64,000 nucleotides of DNA from Loxodes magnus (taxonomy: Eukaryota; Ciliophora; Karyorelictea; Loxodida; Loxodidae), in NCBI GenBank assembly GCA_946699065.1, contig CAMPDV010001208.1:60921-124920 (forward strand), in the 5' to 3' direction. Under the pieces are notes generated by a model. The model was not told where the DNA came from. It saw only the letters and a program-made list of their open reading frames with translations, and made no database searches. The number at the start of each line of letters is the position of its first letter. Position 1 is the stretch's first letter. Position numbers and translations under genes: made by a program. This document shows positions 29,602 to 42,831 of this stretch, in pieces.

Positions 29602-32600
29602 GATAACTCTATCAAAGTCTGGGATTTCCAGACTGGAAGTTGTACTCGGACATTAAGTGGACATTCCTCAAGAGTTAATTCGGTTGCGATCTCCAATGAT
29701 CAGAAGTTCATTATCTCCGGAAGTAGAGATAACTCTATCAAAGTCTGGGATTTCCAGACTGGAAGTTGTACTAGGACATTAAGTGGACATTCCTCTTATG
29801 TTAATTCGGTTGCGATCTCCAATGATCAGAAGTTCATTATCTCCGGAAGTAGAGATAACTCTATCAAAGTCTGGGATTTCCAGACTGGAAGTTGTACTAG
29901 GACATTAAGTGGACATTCCTCTTTAGTTTATTCGGTGGCGATCTCCAATGATCAGAAGTTCATTATCTCCGGAAGTTGAGATAACTCTATCAAAGTCTGG
30001 GATTTCCAGACTGGAAGTTGTACTAGGACATTAAGTGGAAATTCCTCTGGAGTTTATTCGGTTGCGATCTCCAATGATCAGAAGTTCATTATCTCCGGAA
30101 GTTGAGATAACTCTATCAAAGTCTGGGATTTCCAGACTGGAAGTTGTACTAGGACATTAAGTGGACATTCCTCTTTAGTTTATTCGGTTGCGATCTCCAA
30201 TGATCAGAAGTTCATTATCTCCGGAAGTTCTGATAACTCTATCAAAGTCTGGGATTTCCAGACTGGAAGTTGTACTAGGACATTAAGTGGACATTCCTCT
30301 TATGTTTATTCGGTTGCGATCTCCAATGATCAGAAGTTCATTATCTCCGGAAGTTGAGATAACTCTATCAAAGTCTGGGATTTCCAGACTGGAAGTTGTA
30401 CTCGGACATTAAGTGGACATTCCTCTTATGTTTATTCGGTTGCGATCTCCAATGATCAGAAGTTCATTATCTCCGGAAGTAGAGATAACTCTATCAAAGT
30501 CTGGGATTTCCAGACTGGAAGTTGTACTAGGACATTAAGTGGACATTCCTCTTATGTTTATTCGGTTGCGATCTCCAATGATCAGAAGTTCATTATCTCC
30601 GGAAGTTGAGATAACTCTATCAAAGTCTGTGATTTCCAGACTGGAAGTTGTACTAGGACATTAAGTGGACATTCCTCTTTAGTTAATTCGGTGGCGATCT
30701 CCAATGATCAGAAGTTCATTATCTCCGGAAGTAGAGATAACTCTATCAAAGTCTGTGATTTCCAGACTGGAAGTTGTACTAGGACATTAAGTGGACATTC
30801 CTCTTATGTTAATTCGGTTGCGATCTCCAATGATCAGAAGTTCATTATCTCCGGAAGTAGAGATAACTCTATCAAAGTCTGGGATTTCCAGACTGGAAGT
30901 TGTACTAGGACATTAAGTGGACATTCCTCTGGAGTTTATTCGGTTGCGATCTCCAATGATCAGAAGTTCATTATCTCCGGAAGTTGAGATAACTCTATCA
31001 AAGTCTGGGATTTCCAGACTGGAAGTTGTACTAGGACATTAAGTGGACATTCCTCTTTAGTTAATTCGGTTGCGATCTCCAATGATCAGAAGTTCATTAT
31101 CTCCGGAAGTAGAGATAACTCTATCAAAGTCTGGGATTTCCAGACTGGAAGTTGTACTAGGACATTAAGTGGACATTCCTCTTATGTTAATTCGGTGGCG
31201 ATCTCCAATGCTCAGAAGTTCATTATCTCCGGAAGTTCTGATAACTCTATCAAAGTCTGTGATTTCCAGACTGGAAGTTGTACTCGGACATTAAGTGGAC
31301 ATTCCTCTTTAGTTAATTCGGTTGCGATCTCCAATGATCAGAAGTTCATTATCTCCGGAAGTAGAGATAACTCTATCAAAGTCTGGGATTTCCAGACTGG
31401 AAGTTGTACTCGGACATTAAGTGGACATTCCTCTTATGTTTATTCGGTTGCGATCTCCAATGATCAGAAGTTCATTATCTCCGGAAGTTGAGATAACTCT
31501 ATCAAAGTCTGGGATTTCCAGACTGGAAGTTGTACTCGGACATTAAGTGGACATTCCTCTTTAGTTATTTCGGTTGCGATCTCCAATGATCAGAAGTTCA
31601 TTATCTCCGGAAGTTCTGATAACTCTATCAAAGTCTGGGATTTCCAGACTGGAAGTTGTACTAGGACATTAAGTGGACATTCCTCTTTAGTTTATTCGGT
31701 GGCGATCTCCAATGATCAGAAGTTCATTATCTCCGGAAGTTGAGATAACTCTATCAAAGTCTGGGATTTCCAGACTGGAAGTTGTACTCGGACATTAAGT
31801 GGACATTCCTCTTTAGTTATTTCGGTTGCGATCTCCAATGATCAGAAGTTCATTATCTCCGGAAGTTGAGATAACTCTATCAAAGTCTGGGATTTCCAGA
31901 CTGGAAGTTGTACTAGGACATTAAGTGGACATTCCTCTTTAGTTAATTCGGTGGCGATCTCCAATGATCAGAAGTTCATTATCTCCGGAAGTAGAGATAA
32001 CTCTATCAAAGTCTGTGATTTCCAGACTGGAAGTTGTACTAGGACATTAAGTGGACATTCCTCTTTAGTTAATTCGGTTGCGATTTCCAATGATCAGAAG
32101 TTCATTATCTCCGGAAGTTGAGATAACTCTATCAAAGTCTGGGATTTCCAGACTGGAAGTTGTACTCGGACATTAAGTGGACATTCCTCTTATGTTTATT
32201 CGGTTGCGATCTCCAATGATCAGAAGTTCATTATCTCCGGAAGTTGAGATAACTCTATCAAAGTCTGGGATTTCCAGACTGGAAGTTGTACTAGGACATT
32301 AAGTGGACATTCCTCTTATGTTTATTCGGTTGCGATCTCCAATGATCAGAAGTTCATTATCTCCGGAAGTTGAGATAACTCTATCAAAGTCTGTGATTTC
32401 CAGACTGGAAGTTGTACTAGGACATTAAGTGGACATTCCTCTTTAGTTAATTCGGTGGCGATCTCCAATGATCAGAAGTTCATTATCTCCGGAAGTAGAG
32501 ATAACTCTATCAAAGTCTGTGATTTCCAGACTGGAAGTTGTACTAGGACATTAAGTGGACATTCCTCTTATGTTAATTCGGTTGCGATCTCCAATGATCA

Positions 32601-34137
32601 GAAGTTCATTATCTCCGGAAGTAGAGATAACTCTATCAAAGTCTGTGATTTCCAGACTGGAAGTTGTACTAGGACATTAAGTGGACATTCCTCTGGAGTT
32701 TATTCGGTTGCGATCTCCAATGATCAGAAGTTCATTATCTCCGGAAGTTGAGATAACTCTATCAAAGTCTGGGATTTCCAGACTGGAAGTTGCACTAGGA
32801 CATTAAGTGGACATTCCTCTTATGTTTATTCGGTGGCGATCTCCAATGATCAGAAGTTCATTATCTCCGGAAGTTCTGATAACTCTATCAAAGTCTGTGA
32901 TTTCCAGACTGGAAGTTGTACTCGGACATTAAGTGGACATTCCTCTTTAGTTAATTCGGTTGCGATCTCCAATTATCAGAAGTTCATTATCTCCGGAAGT
33001 AGAGATAACTCTATCAAAGTCTGGGATTTCCAGACTGGAAGTTGTACTCGGACATTAAGTGGACATTCCTCTTATGTTTATTCGGTTGCGATCTCCAATG
33101 ATCAGAAGTTCATTATCTCCGGAAGTTGAGATAACTCTATCAAAGTCTGGGATTTCCAGACTGGAAGTTGTACTCGGACATTAAGTGGACATTCCTCTTT
33201 AGTTATTTCGGTTGCGATCTCCAATGATCAGAAGTTCATTATCTCCGGAAGTTCTGATAACTCTATCAAAGTCTGGGATTTCCAGACTGGAAGTTGTACT
33301 AGGACATTAAGTGGACATTCCTCAAGAGTTAATTCGGTGGCGATCTCCAATGATCAGAAGTTCATTATCTCCGGAAGTTGAGATAACTCTATCAAAGTCT
33401 GGGATTTCCAGACTGGAAGTTGTACTAGGACATTAAGTGGACATTCCTCAAGAGTTAATTCGGTTGCGATCTCCAATGATCAGAAGTTCATTATCTCCGG
33501 AAGTAGAGATAACTCTATCAAAGTCTGGGATTTCCAGACTGGAAGTTGTACTAGGACATTAAGTGGACATTCCTCTTTAGTTATTTCGGTGGCGATCTCC
33601 AATGATCAGAAGTTCATTATCTCCGGAAGTTTAGATAACTCAATCAAAGTCTGGGATTTCCAGACTGGAAGTTGTACTAGGACATTAAGTGGACATTCCT
33701 CTTATGTTTATTCGGTGGCGATCTCCAATGATCAGAAGTTCATTATCTCCGGAAGTTCTGATAACTCTATCAAAGTTTGTGATTTCCAGACTGGAAGTTG
33801 TACTCGGACATTAAGTGGACATTCCTCTTATGTTTATTCGGTTGCGATCTCCAATGATCAGAAGTTCATTATCTCCGGAAGTTGAGATAACTCTATCAAA
33901 GTCTGGGATTTCCAGACTGGAAGTTGTACTAGGACATTAAGTGGACATTCCTCTTATGTTTATTCGGTGGCGATCTCCAATGATCAGAAGTTCATTATCT
34001 CCGGAAGTTCTGATAACTCTATCAAAGTCTGGGATTTCCAGACTGGAAGTTGTACTAGGACATTAAGTGGACATTCCTCTGGAGTTTATTCGGTTGCGAT
34101 CTCCAATGATCAGAAGTTCATTATCTCCGGAAGTTGA

Positions 34138-35019
34138 GATAACTCTATCAAAGTCTGGGATTTCCAGACTGGAAGTTGTACTAGGACATTAAGTGGACAT
34201 TCCTCTTATGTTTATTCGGTGGCGATCTCCAATGATCAGAAGTTCATTATCTCCGGAAGTTCTGATAACTCTATCAAAGTCTGGGATTTCCAGACTGGAA
34301 GTTGTACTAGGACATTAAGTGGACATTCCTCTTTAGTTAATTCGGTTGCGATCTCCAATGATCAGAAGTTCATTATCTCCGGAAGTTCTGATAACTCTAT
34401 CAAAGTCTGGGATTTCCAGACTGGAAGTTGTACTCGGACATTAAGTGGACATTCCTCTTTAGTTATTTCGGTTGCGATCTCCAATGATCAGAAGTTCATT
34501 ATCTCCGGAAGTTCTGATAACTCTATCAAAGTCTGGGATTTCCAGACTGGAAGTTGTACTCGGACATTAAGTGGACATTCCTCTTTAGTTAATTCGGTTG
34601 CGATCTCCAATGATCAGAAGTTCATTATCTCCGGAAGTTCTGATAACTCTATCAAAGTCTGGGATTTCCAGACTGGAAGTTGTACTAGGACATTAAGTGG
34701 ACATTCCTCTTTAGTTATTTCGGTTGCGATCTCCAATGATCAGAAGTTCATTATCTCCGGAAGTTCTGATAACTCTATCAAAGTCTGGGATTTCCAGACT
34801 GGAAGTTGTACTCGGACATTAAGTGGACATTCCTCAAGAGTTAATTCGGTGGCGATCTCCAATGATCAGAAGTTCATTATCTCCGGTAGTTCTGATAACT
34901 CTATCAAAGTCTGGGATTTCCAGACTGGAAGTTGTACTAGGACATTAAGTGGACATTCCTCTTTAGTTAATTCGGTTGCGATCTCCAATGATCAGAAGTT
35001 CATTATCTCCGGAAGTTGA
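34138..35019 (+). CDS. Seven-blade WD40 open piece, longest in the stop-rich region
   Basis: Seven units without a stop between TGA 34,135 and TGA 35,017, the longest open run between 29 and 49 kb. All seven have Ser15 (TCT) and Trp22, that is, no Cys variant. Seven is the usual blade number of one WD40 propeller, but I give this little weight because no start codon or flanking domain is present and other open pieces have two to six units. Confidence 0.35.
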   Translation, partial: DNSIKVWDFQTGSCTRTLSGHSSYVYSVAISNDQKFIISGSSDNSIKVWDFQTGSCTRTLSGHSSLVNSVAISNDQKFIISGSSDNSIKVWDFQTGSCTRTLSGHSSLVISVAISNDQKFIISGSSDNSIKVWDFQTGSCTRTLSGHSSLVNSVAISNDQKFIISGSSDNSIKVWDFQTGSCTRTLSGHSSLVISVAISNDQKFIISGSSDNSIKVWDFQTGSCTRTLSGHSSRVNSVAISNDQKFIISGSSDNSIKVWDFQTGSCTRTLSGHSSLVNSVAISNDQKFIISGS

Positions 35020-38000
35020 GATAACTCTATCAAAGTCTGGGATTTCCAGACTGGAAGTTGTACTCGGACATTAAGTGGACATTCCTCTTATGTTTATTCG
35101 GTGGCGATCTCCAATGATCAGAAGTTCATTATCTCCGGAAGTTGAGATAACTCTATCAAAGTCTGGGATTTCCAGACTGGAAGTTGTACTAGGACATTAA
35201 GTGGACATTCCTCTGCAGTTTATTCGGTGGCGATCTCCAATGCTCAGAAGTTCATTATCTCCGGAAGTTCTGATAACTCTATCAAAGTCTGGGATTTCCA
35301 GACTGGAAGTTGTACTCGGACATTAAGTGGACATTCCTCTGGAGTTTATTCGGTTGCGATCTCCAATGATCAGAAGTTCATTATCTCCGGAAGTTCTGAT
35401 AACTCTATCAAAGTCTGGGATTTCCAGACTGGAAGTTGTACTAGGACATTAAGTGGACATTCCTCTTATGTTTATTCGGTTGCGATCTCCAATGATCAGA
35501 AGTTCATTATCTCCGGAAGTTTAGATAACTCTATCAAAGTCTGGGATTTCCAGACTGGAAGTTGTACTAGGACATTAAGTGGACATTCCTCTTATGTTTA
35601 TTCGGTTGCGATCTCCAATGATCAGAAGTTCATTATCTCCGGAAGTTGAGATAACTCTATCAAAGTCTGGGATTTCCAGACTGGAAGTTGTACTCGGACA
35701 TTAAGTGGACATTCCTCTGGAGTTTATTCGGTTGCGATCTCCAATGATCAGAAGTTCATTATCTCCGGAAGTTCTGATAACTCTATCAAAGTCTGGGATT
35801 TCCAGACTGGAAGTTGTACTCGGACATTAAGTGGACATTCCTCTTATGTTTATTCGGTTGCGATCTCCAATGATCAGAAGTTCATTATCTCCGGAAGTAG
35901 AGATAACTCTATCAAAGTCTGGGATTTCCAGACTGGAAGTTGTACTAGGACATTAAGTGGACATTCCTCTGCAGTTTATTCGGTTGCGATCTCCAATGAT
36001 CAGAAGTTCATTATCTCCGGAAATTGAGATAACTCTATCAAAGTCTGGGATTTCCAGACTGGAAGTTGTACTAGGACATTAAGTGGACATTCCTCTTATG
36101 TTTATTCGGTGGCGATCTCCAATGATCAGAAGTTCATTATCTCCGGAAGTTCTGATAACTCTATCAAAGTCTGGGATTTCCAGACTGGAAGTTGTACTAG
36201 GACATTAAGTGGACATTCCTCTTTAGTTATTTCGGTTGCGATCTCCAATGATCAGAAGTTCATTATCTCCGGAAGTTCTGATAACTCTATCAAAGTCTGT
36301 GATTTCCAGACTGGAAGTTGTACTAGGACATTAAGTGGACATTCCTCTTATGTTAATTCGGTGGCGATCTCCAATGATCAGAAGTTCATTATCTCCGGAA
36401 GTTGAGATAACTCTATCAAAGTCTGGGATTTCCAGACTGGAAGTTGTACTAGGACATTAAGTGGACATTCCTCTTTAGTTTATTCGGTTGCGATCTCCAA
36501 TGATCAGAAGTTCATTATCTCCGGAAGTTCTGATAACTCTATCAAAGTCTGGGATTTCCAGACTGGAAGTTGTACTAGGACATTAAGTGGACATTCCTCT
36601 TTAGTTAATTCGGTTGCGATCTCCAATGATCAGAAGTTCATTATCTCCGGAAGTTGAGATAACTCTATCAAAGTCTGGGATTTCCAGACTGGAAGTTGTA
36701 CTCGGACATTAAGTGGACATTCCTCTTATGTTTATTCGGTGGCGATCTCCAATGATCAGAAGTTCATTATCTCCGGAAGTTCTGATAACTCTATCAAAGT
36801 TTGTGATTTCCAGACTGGAAGTTGTACTCGGACATTAAGTGGACATTCCTCTTATGTTTATTCGGTTGCGATCTCCAATGATCAGAAGTTCATTATCTCC
36901 GGAAGTTGAGATAACTCTATCAAAGTCTGGGATTTCCAGACTGGAAGTTGTACTAGGACATTAAGTGGACATTCCTCTGGAGTTTATTCGGTTGCGATCT
37001 CCAATGATCAGAAGTTCATTATCTCCGGAAGTTGAGATAACTCTATCAAAGTCTGGGATTTCCAGACTGGAAGTTGTACTAGGACATTAAGTGGACATTC
37101 CTCTGGAGTTTATTCGGTTGCGATCTCCAATGATCAGAAGTTCATTATCTCCGGAAGTTGAGATAACTCTATCAAAGTCTGGGATTTCCAGACTGGAAGT
37201 TGTACTAGGACATTAAGTGGACATTCCTCTTATGTTTATTCGGTGGCGATCTCCAATGATCAGAAGTTCATTATCTCCGGAAGTTCTGATAACTCTATCA
37301 AAGTCTGGGATTTCCAGACTGGAAGTTGTACTAGGACATTAAGTGGACATTCCTCTTTAGTTAATTCGGTTGCGATCTCCAATGATCAGAAGTTCATTAT
37401 CTCCGGAAGTTCTGATAACTCTATCAAAGTCTGGGATTTCCAGACTGGAAGTTGTACTCGGACATTAAGTGGACATTCCTCTTATGTTTATTCGGTGGCG
37501 ATCTCCAATGCTCAGAAGTTCATTATCTCCGGAAGTTCTGATAACTCTATCAAAGTCTGGGATTTCCAGACTGGAAGTTGTACTCGGACATTAAGTGGAC
37601 ATTCCTCAAGAGTTAATTCGGTGGCGATCTCCAATGATCAGAAGTTCATTATCTCCGGAAGTTGAGATAACTCTATCAAAGTCTGGGATTTCCAGACTGG
37701 AAGTTGTACTAGGACATTAAGTGGACATTCCTCTTTAGTTATTTCGGTTGCGATCTCCAATGATCAGAAGTTCATTATCTCCGGAAGTTCTGATAACTCT
37801 ATCAAAGTCTGGGATTTCCAGACTGGAAGTTGTACTAGGACATTAAGTGGACATTCCTCTTATGTTAATTCGGTGGCGATCTCCAATGATCAGAAGTTCA
37901 TTATCTCCGGAAGTTGAGATAACTCTATCAAAGTTTGTGATTTCCAGACTGGAAGTTGTACTCGGACATTAAGTGGACATTCCTCTTTAGTTAATTCGGT

Positions 38001-38043
38001 TGCGATCTCCAATGATCAGAAGTTCATTATCTCCGGAAGTTGA

Positions 38044-38673
38044 GATAACTCTATCAAAGTCTGGGATTTCCAGACTGGAAGTTGTACTCGGACATTAAGT
38101 GGACATTCCTCTTATGTTTATTCGGTGGCGATCTCCAATGATCAGAAGTTCATTATCTCCGGAAGTTCTGATAACTCTATCAAAGTTTGTGATTTCCAGA
38201 CTGGAAGTTGTACTCGGACATTAAGTGGACATTCCTCTTATGTTTATTCGGTGGCGATCTCCAATGATCAGAAGTTCATTATCTCCGGAAGTTCTGATAA
38301 CTCTATCAAAGTCTGGGATTTCCAGACTGGAAGTTGTACTAGGACATTAAGTGGACATTCCTCTTTAGTTAATTCGGTTGCGATCTCCAATGATCAGAAG
38401 TTCATTATCTCCGGAAGTTCTGATAACTCTATCAAAGTCTGGGATTTCCAGACTGGAAGTTGTACTCGGACATTAAGTGGACATTCCTCTTATGTTTATT
38501 CGGTGGCGATCTCCAATGCTCAGAAGTTCATTATCTCCGGAAGTTCTGATAACTCTATCAAAGTCTGGGATTTCCAGACTGGAAGTTGTACTCGGACATT
38601 AAGTGGACATTCCTCAAGAGTTAATTCGGTGGCGATCTCCAATGATCAGAAGTTCATTATCTCCGGAAGTTGA
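38044..38673 (+). CDS. Five-blade WD40 open piece
   Basis: Five units between TGA 38,041 and TGA 38,671, with an Ala6 unit near 38,509. The last three blades repeat the order found at 37,243-37,665 (Leu-Val-Asn, Tyr-Val-Tyr with Ala6, Arg-Val-Asn), 1,008 bp (8 units) upstream. No start codon. Confidence 0.3.
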   Translation, partial: DNSIKVWDFQTGSCTRTLSGHSSYVYSVAISNDQKFIISGSSDNSIKVCDFQTGSCTRTLSGHSSYVYSVAISNDQKFIISGSSDNSIKVWDFQTGSCTRTLSGHSSLVNSVAISNDQKFIISGSSDNSIKVWDFQTGSCTRTLSGHSSYVYSVAISNAQKFIISGSSDNSIKVWDFQTGSCTRTLSGHSSRVNSVAISNDQKFIISGS

Positions 38674-39861
38674 GATAACTCTATCAAAGTCTGGGATTTC
38701 CAGACTGGAAGTTGTACTAGGACATTAAGTGGACATTCCTCTTATGTTTATTCGGTTGCGATCTCCAATGATCAGAAGTTCATTATCTCCGGAAGTTCTG
38801 ATAACTCTATCAAAGTCTGGGATTTCCAGACTGGAAGTTGTACTAGGACATTAAGTGGACATTCCTCTTATGTTAATTCGGTGGCGATCTCCAATGATCA
38901 GAAGTTCATTATCTCCGGAAGTTGAGATAACTCTATCAAAGTTTGTGATTTCCAGACTGGAAGTTGTACTCGGACATTAAGTGGACATTCCTCTTATGTT
39001 TATTCGGTTGCGATCTCCAATGATCAGAAGTTCATTATCTCCGGAAGTTCTGATAACTCTATCAAAGTCTGGGATTTCCAGACTGGAAGTTGTACTCGGA
39101 CATTAAGTGGACATTCCTCTTATGTTTATTCGGTGGCGATCTCCAATGATCAGAAGTTCATTATCTCCGGAAGTTGAGATAACTCTATCAAAGTCTGGGA
39201 TTTCCAGACTGGAAGTTGTACTAGGACATTAAGTGGACATTCCTCTTATGTTTATTCGGTTGCGATCTCCAATGATCAGAAGTTCATTATCTCCGGAAGT
39301 TTAGATAACTCAATCAAAGTCTGGGATTTCCAGACTGGAAGTTGTACTCGGACATTAAGTGGACATTCCTCTTTAGTTATTTCGATTGCGATCTCCAATG
39401 ATCAGAAGTTCATTATCTCCGGAAGTTCTGATAACTCTATCAAAGTCTGGGATTTCCAGACTGGAAGTTGTACTCGGACATTAAGTGGACATTCCTCAAG
39501 AGTTAATTCGGTGGCGATCTCCAATGATCAGAAGTTCATTATCTCCGGAAGTTGAGATAACTCTATCAAAGTCTGGGATTTCCAGACTGGAAGTTGTACT
39601 AGGACATTAAGTGGACATTCCTCTTTAGTTATTTCGGTTGCGATCTCCAATGATCAGAAGTTCATTATCTCCGGAAGTTCTGATAACTCTATCAAAGTCT
39701 GGGATTTCCAGACTGGAAGTTGTACTCGGACATTAAGTGGACATTCCTCAAGAGTTAATTCGGTGGCGATCTCCAATGATCAGAAGTTCATTATCTCCGG
39801 AAGTTTAGATAACTCTATCAAAGTCTGGGATTTCCAGACTGGAAGTTGTACTCGGACATTA

Positions 39862-39888
39862 AGGGGACATTCCAAGGCAGTTATTTCG
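39862..39888 (+). other. Aberrant unit end: Arg-Gly-His-Ser-Lys-Ala-Val
   Basis: AGG GGA CAT TCC AAG GCA GTT ATT: it keeps Gly-His but has Arg for Ser34 and Lys-Ala where other units have Ser plus the variable codon. It is the only unit that links the Arg-Leu-x-Lys-Ala variants of the first 10 kb to the normal GHSS form, and may be close to an ancestral type. Confidence 0.8.
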
Positions 39889-42201
39889 GTTGCGATCTCC
39901 AATGATCAGAAGTTCATTATCTCCGGAAGTTCTGATAACTCTATCAAAGTCTGGGATTTCCAGACTGGAAGTTGTACTAGGACATTAAGTGGACATTCCT
40001 CTTTAGTTTATTCGGTTGCGATCTCCAATGATCAGAAGTTCATTATCTCCGGAAGTTGAGATAACTCTATCAAAGTCTGGGATTTCCAGACTGGAAGTTG
40101 TACTAGGACATTAAGTGGACATTCCTCTTTAGTTATTTCGGTTGCGATCTCCAATGATCAGAAGTTCATTATCTCCGGAAGTTCTGATAACTCTATCAAA
40201 GTCTGGGATTTCCAGACTGGAAGTTGTACTCGGACATTAAGTGGACATTCCTCTTATGTTTATTCGGTGGCGATCTCCAATGATCAGAAGTTCATTATCT
40301 CCGGAAGTTCTGATAACTCTATCAAAGTTTGTGATTTCCAGACTGGAAGTTGTACTCGGACATTAAGTGGACATTCCTCTTATGTTTATTCGGTTGCGAT
40401 CTCCAATGATCAGAAGTTCATTATCTCCGGAAGTTGAGATAACTCTATCAAAGTCTGGGATTTCCAGACTGGAAGTTGTACTAGGACATTAAGTGGACAT
40501 TCCTCTTATGTTTATTCGGTTGCGATCTCCAATGATCAGAAGTTCATTATCTCCGGAAGTTGAGATAACTCTATCAAAGTCTGGGATTTCCAGACTGGAA
40601 GTTGTACTAGGACATTAAGTGGACATTCCTCTGGAGTTTATTCGGTTGCGATCTCCAATGATCAGAAGTTCATTATCTCCGGAAGTTGAGATAACTCTAT
40701 CAAAGTCTGGGATTTCCAGACTGGAAGTTGTACTAGGACATTAAGTGGACATTCCTCTTATGTTTATTCGGTGGCGATCTCCAATGATCAGAAGTTCATT
40801 ATCTCCGGAAGTTCTGATAACTCTATCAAAGTCTGGGATTTCCAGACTGGAAGTTGTACTAGGACATTAAGTGGACATTCCTCTTTAGTTATTTCGGTTG
40901 CGATCTCCAATGATCAGAAGTTCATTATCTCCGGAAGTTGAGATAACTCTATCAAAGTCTGGGATTTCCAGACTGGAAGTTGTACTCGGACATTAAGTGG
41001 ACATTCCTCTTTAGTTATTTCGGTTGCGATCTCCAATGATCAGAAGTTCATTATCTCCGGAAGTTCTGATAACTCTATCAAAGTCTGGGATTTCCAGACT
41101 GGAAGTTGTACTAGGACATTAAGTGGACATTCCTCTTTAGTTAATTCGGTGGCGATCTCCAATGATCAGAAGTTCATTATCTCCGGAAGTTGAGATAACT
41201 CTATCAAAGTTTGTGATTTCCAGACTGGAAGTTGTACTCGGACATTAAGTGGACATTCCTCTTATGTTTATTCGGTGGCGATCTCCAATGATCAGAAGTT
41301 CATTATCTCCGGAAGTTCTGATAACTCTATCAAAGTCTGGGATTTCCAGACTGGAAGTTGTACTCGGACATTAAGTGGACATTCCTCTTATGTTTATTCG
41401 GTGGCGATCTCCAATGATCAGAAGTTCATTATCTCCGGAAGTTGAGATAACTCTATCAAAGTCTGGGATTTCCAGACTGGAAGTTGTACTAGGACATTAA
41501 GTGGACATTCCTCTTTAGTTTATTCGGTTGCGATCTCCAATGATCAGAAGTTCATTATCTCCGGAAGTTTAGATAACTCAATCAAAGTCTGGGATTTCCA
41601 GACTGGAAGTTGTACTAGGACATTAAGTGGACATTCCTCTTTAGTTAATTCGGTGGCGATCTCCAATGATCAGAAGTTCATTATCTCCGGAAGTTGAGAT
41701 AACTCTATCAAAGTCTGGGATTTCCAGACTGGAAGTTGTACTAGGACATTAAGTGGACATTCCTCAAGAGTTAATTCGGTTGCGATCTCCAATGATCAGA
41801 AGTTCATTATCTCCGGAAGTAGAGATAACTCTATCAAAGTCTGGGATTTCCAGACTGGAAGTTGTACTAGGACATTAAGTGGACATTCCTCTTATGTTAA
41901 TTCGGTGGCGATCTCCAATGATCAGAAGTTCATTATCTCCGGAAGTTTAGATAACTCAATCAAAGTCTGGGATTTCCAGACTGGAAGTTGTACTAGGACA
42001 TTAAGTGGACATTCCTCTTATGTTTATTCGGTGGCGATCTCCAATGATCAGAAGTTCATTATCTCCGGAAGTTCTGATAACTCTATCAAAGTTTGTGATT
42101 TCCAGACTGGAAGTTGTACTCGGACATTAAGTGGACATTCCTCTTATGTTTATTCGGTTGCGATCTCCAATGATCAGAAGTTCATTATCTCCGGAAGTTG
42201 A

Positions 42202-42831
42202 GATAACTCTATCAAAGTCTGGGATTTCCAGACTGGAAGTTGTACTCGGACATTAAGTGGACATTCCTCTTATGTTTATTCGGTTGCGATCTCCAATGAT
42301 CAGAAGTTCATTATCTCCGGAAGTTCTGATAACTCTATCAAAGTCTGGGATTTCCAGACTGGAAGTTGTACTCGGACATTAAGTGGACATTCCTCTTTAG
42401 TTAATTCGGTTGCGATCTCCAATGATCAGAAGTTCATTATCTCCGGAAGTTCTTATAACTCTATCAAAGTCTGGGATTTCCAGACTGGAAGTTGTACTAG
42501 GACATTAAGTGGACATTCCTCTTTAGTTAATTCGGTTGCGATCTCCAATGATCAGAAGTTCATTATCTCCGGAAGTTTAGATAACTCTATCAAAGTCTGG
42601 GATTTCCAGACTGGAAGTTGTACTAGGACATTAAGTGGACATTCCTCTTATGTTTATTCGGTGGCGATCTCCAATTATCAGAAGTTCATTATCTCCGGAA
42701 GTTCTGATAACTCTATCAAAGTCTGGGATTTCCAGACTGGAAGTTGTACTAGGACATTAAGTGGACATTCCTCTTTAGTTATTTCGGTTGCGATCTCCAA
42801 TGATCAGAAGTTCATTATCTCCGGAAGTTGA
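42202..42831 (+). CDS. Five-blade WD40 open piece with Asp16-to-Tyr unit
   Basis: Five units between TGA 42,199 and TGA 42,829. The codon for Asp16 is TAT at 42,454, and a later unit has Tyr6 (AATTATCAG at 42,673). The same Asp16-to-Tyr change at 45,226, exactly 22 units downstream, marks this piece as part of a 22-unit duplication. Asp16 belongs to the structural tetrad, so that blade is expected to be weaker. No start codon. Confidence 0.3.
   Translation, partial: DNSIKVWDFQTGSCTRTLSGHSSYVYSVAISNDQKFIISGSSDNSIKVWDFQTGSCTRTLSGHSSLVNSVAISNDQKFIISGSSYNSIKVWDFQTGSCTRTLSGHSSLVNSVAISNDQKFIISGSLDNSIKVWDFQTGSCTRTLSGHSSYVYSVAISNYQKFIISGSSDNSIKVWDFQTGSCTRTLSGHSSLVISVAISNDQKFIISGS

Noticed and set aside
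34138..35019. A self-contained seven-blade propeller gene
   Set aside because: Seven units between stops is within the spread of open pieces here, and no start codon, promoter or flanking domain exists.
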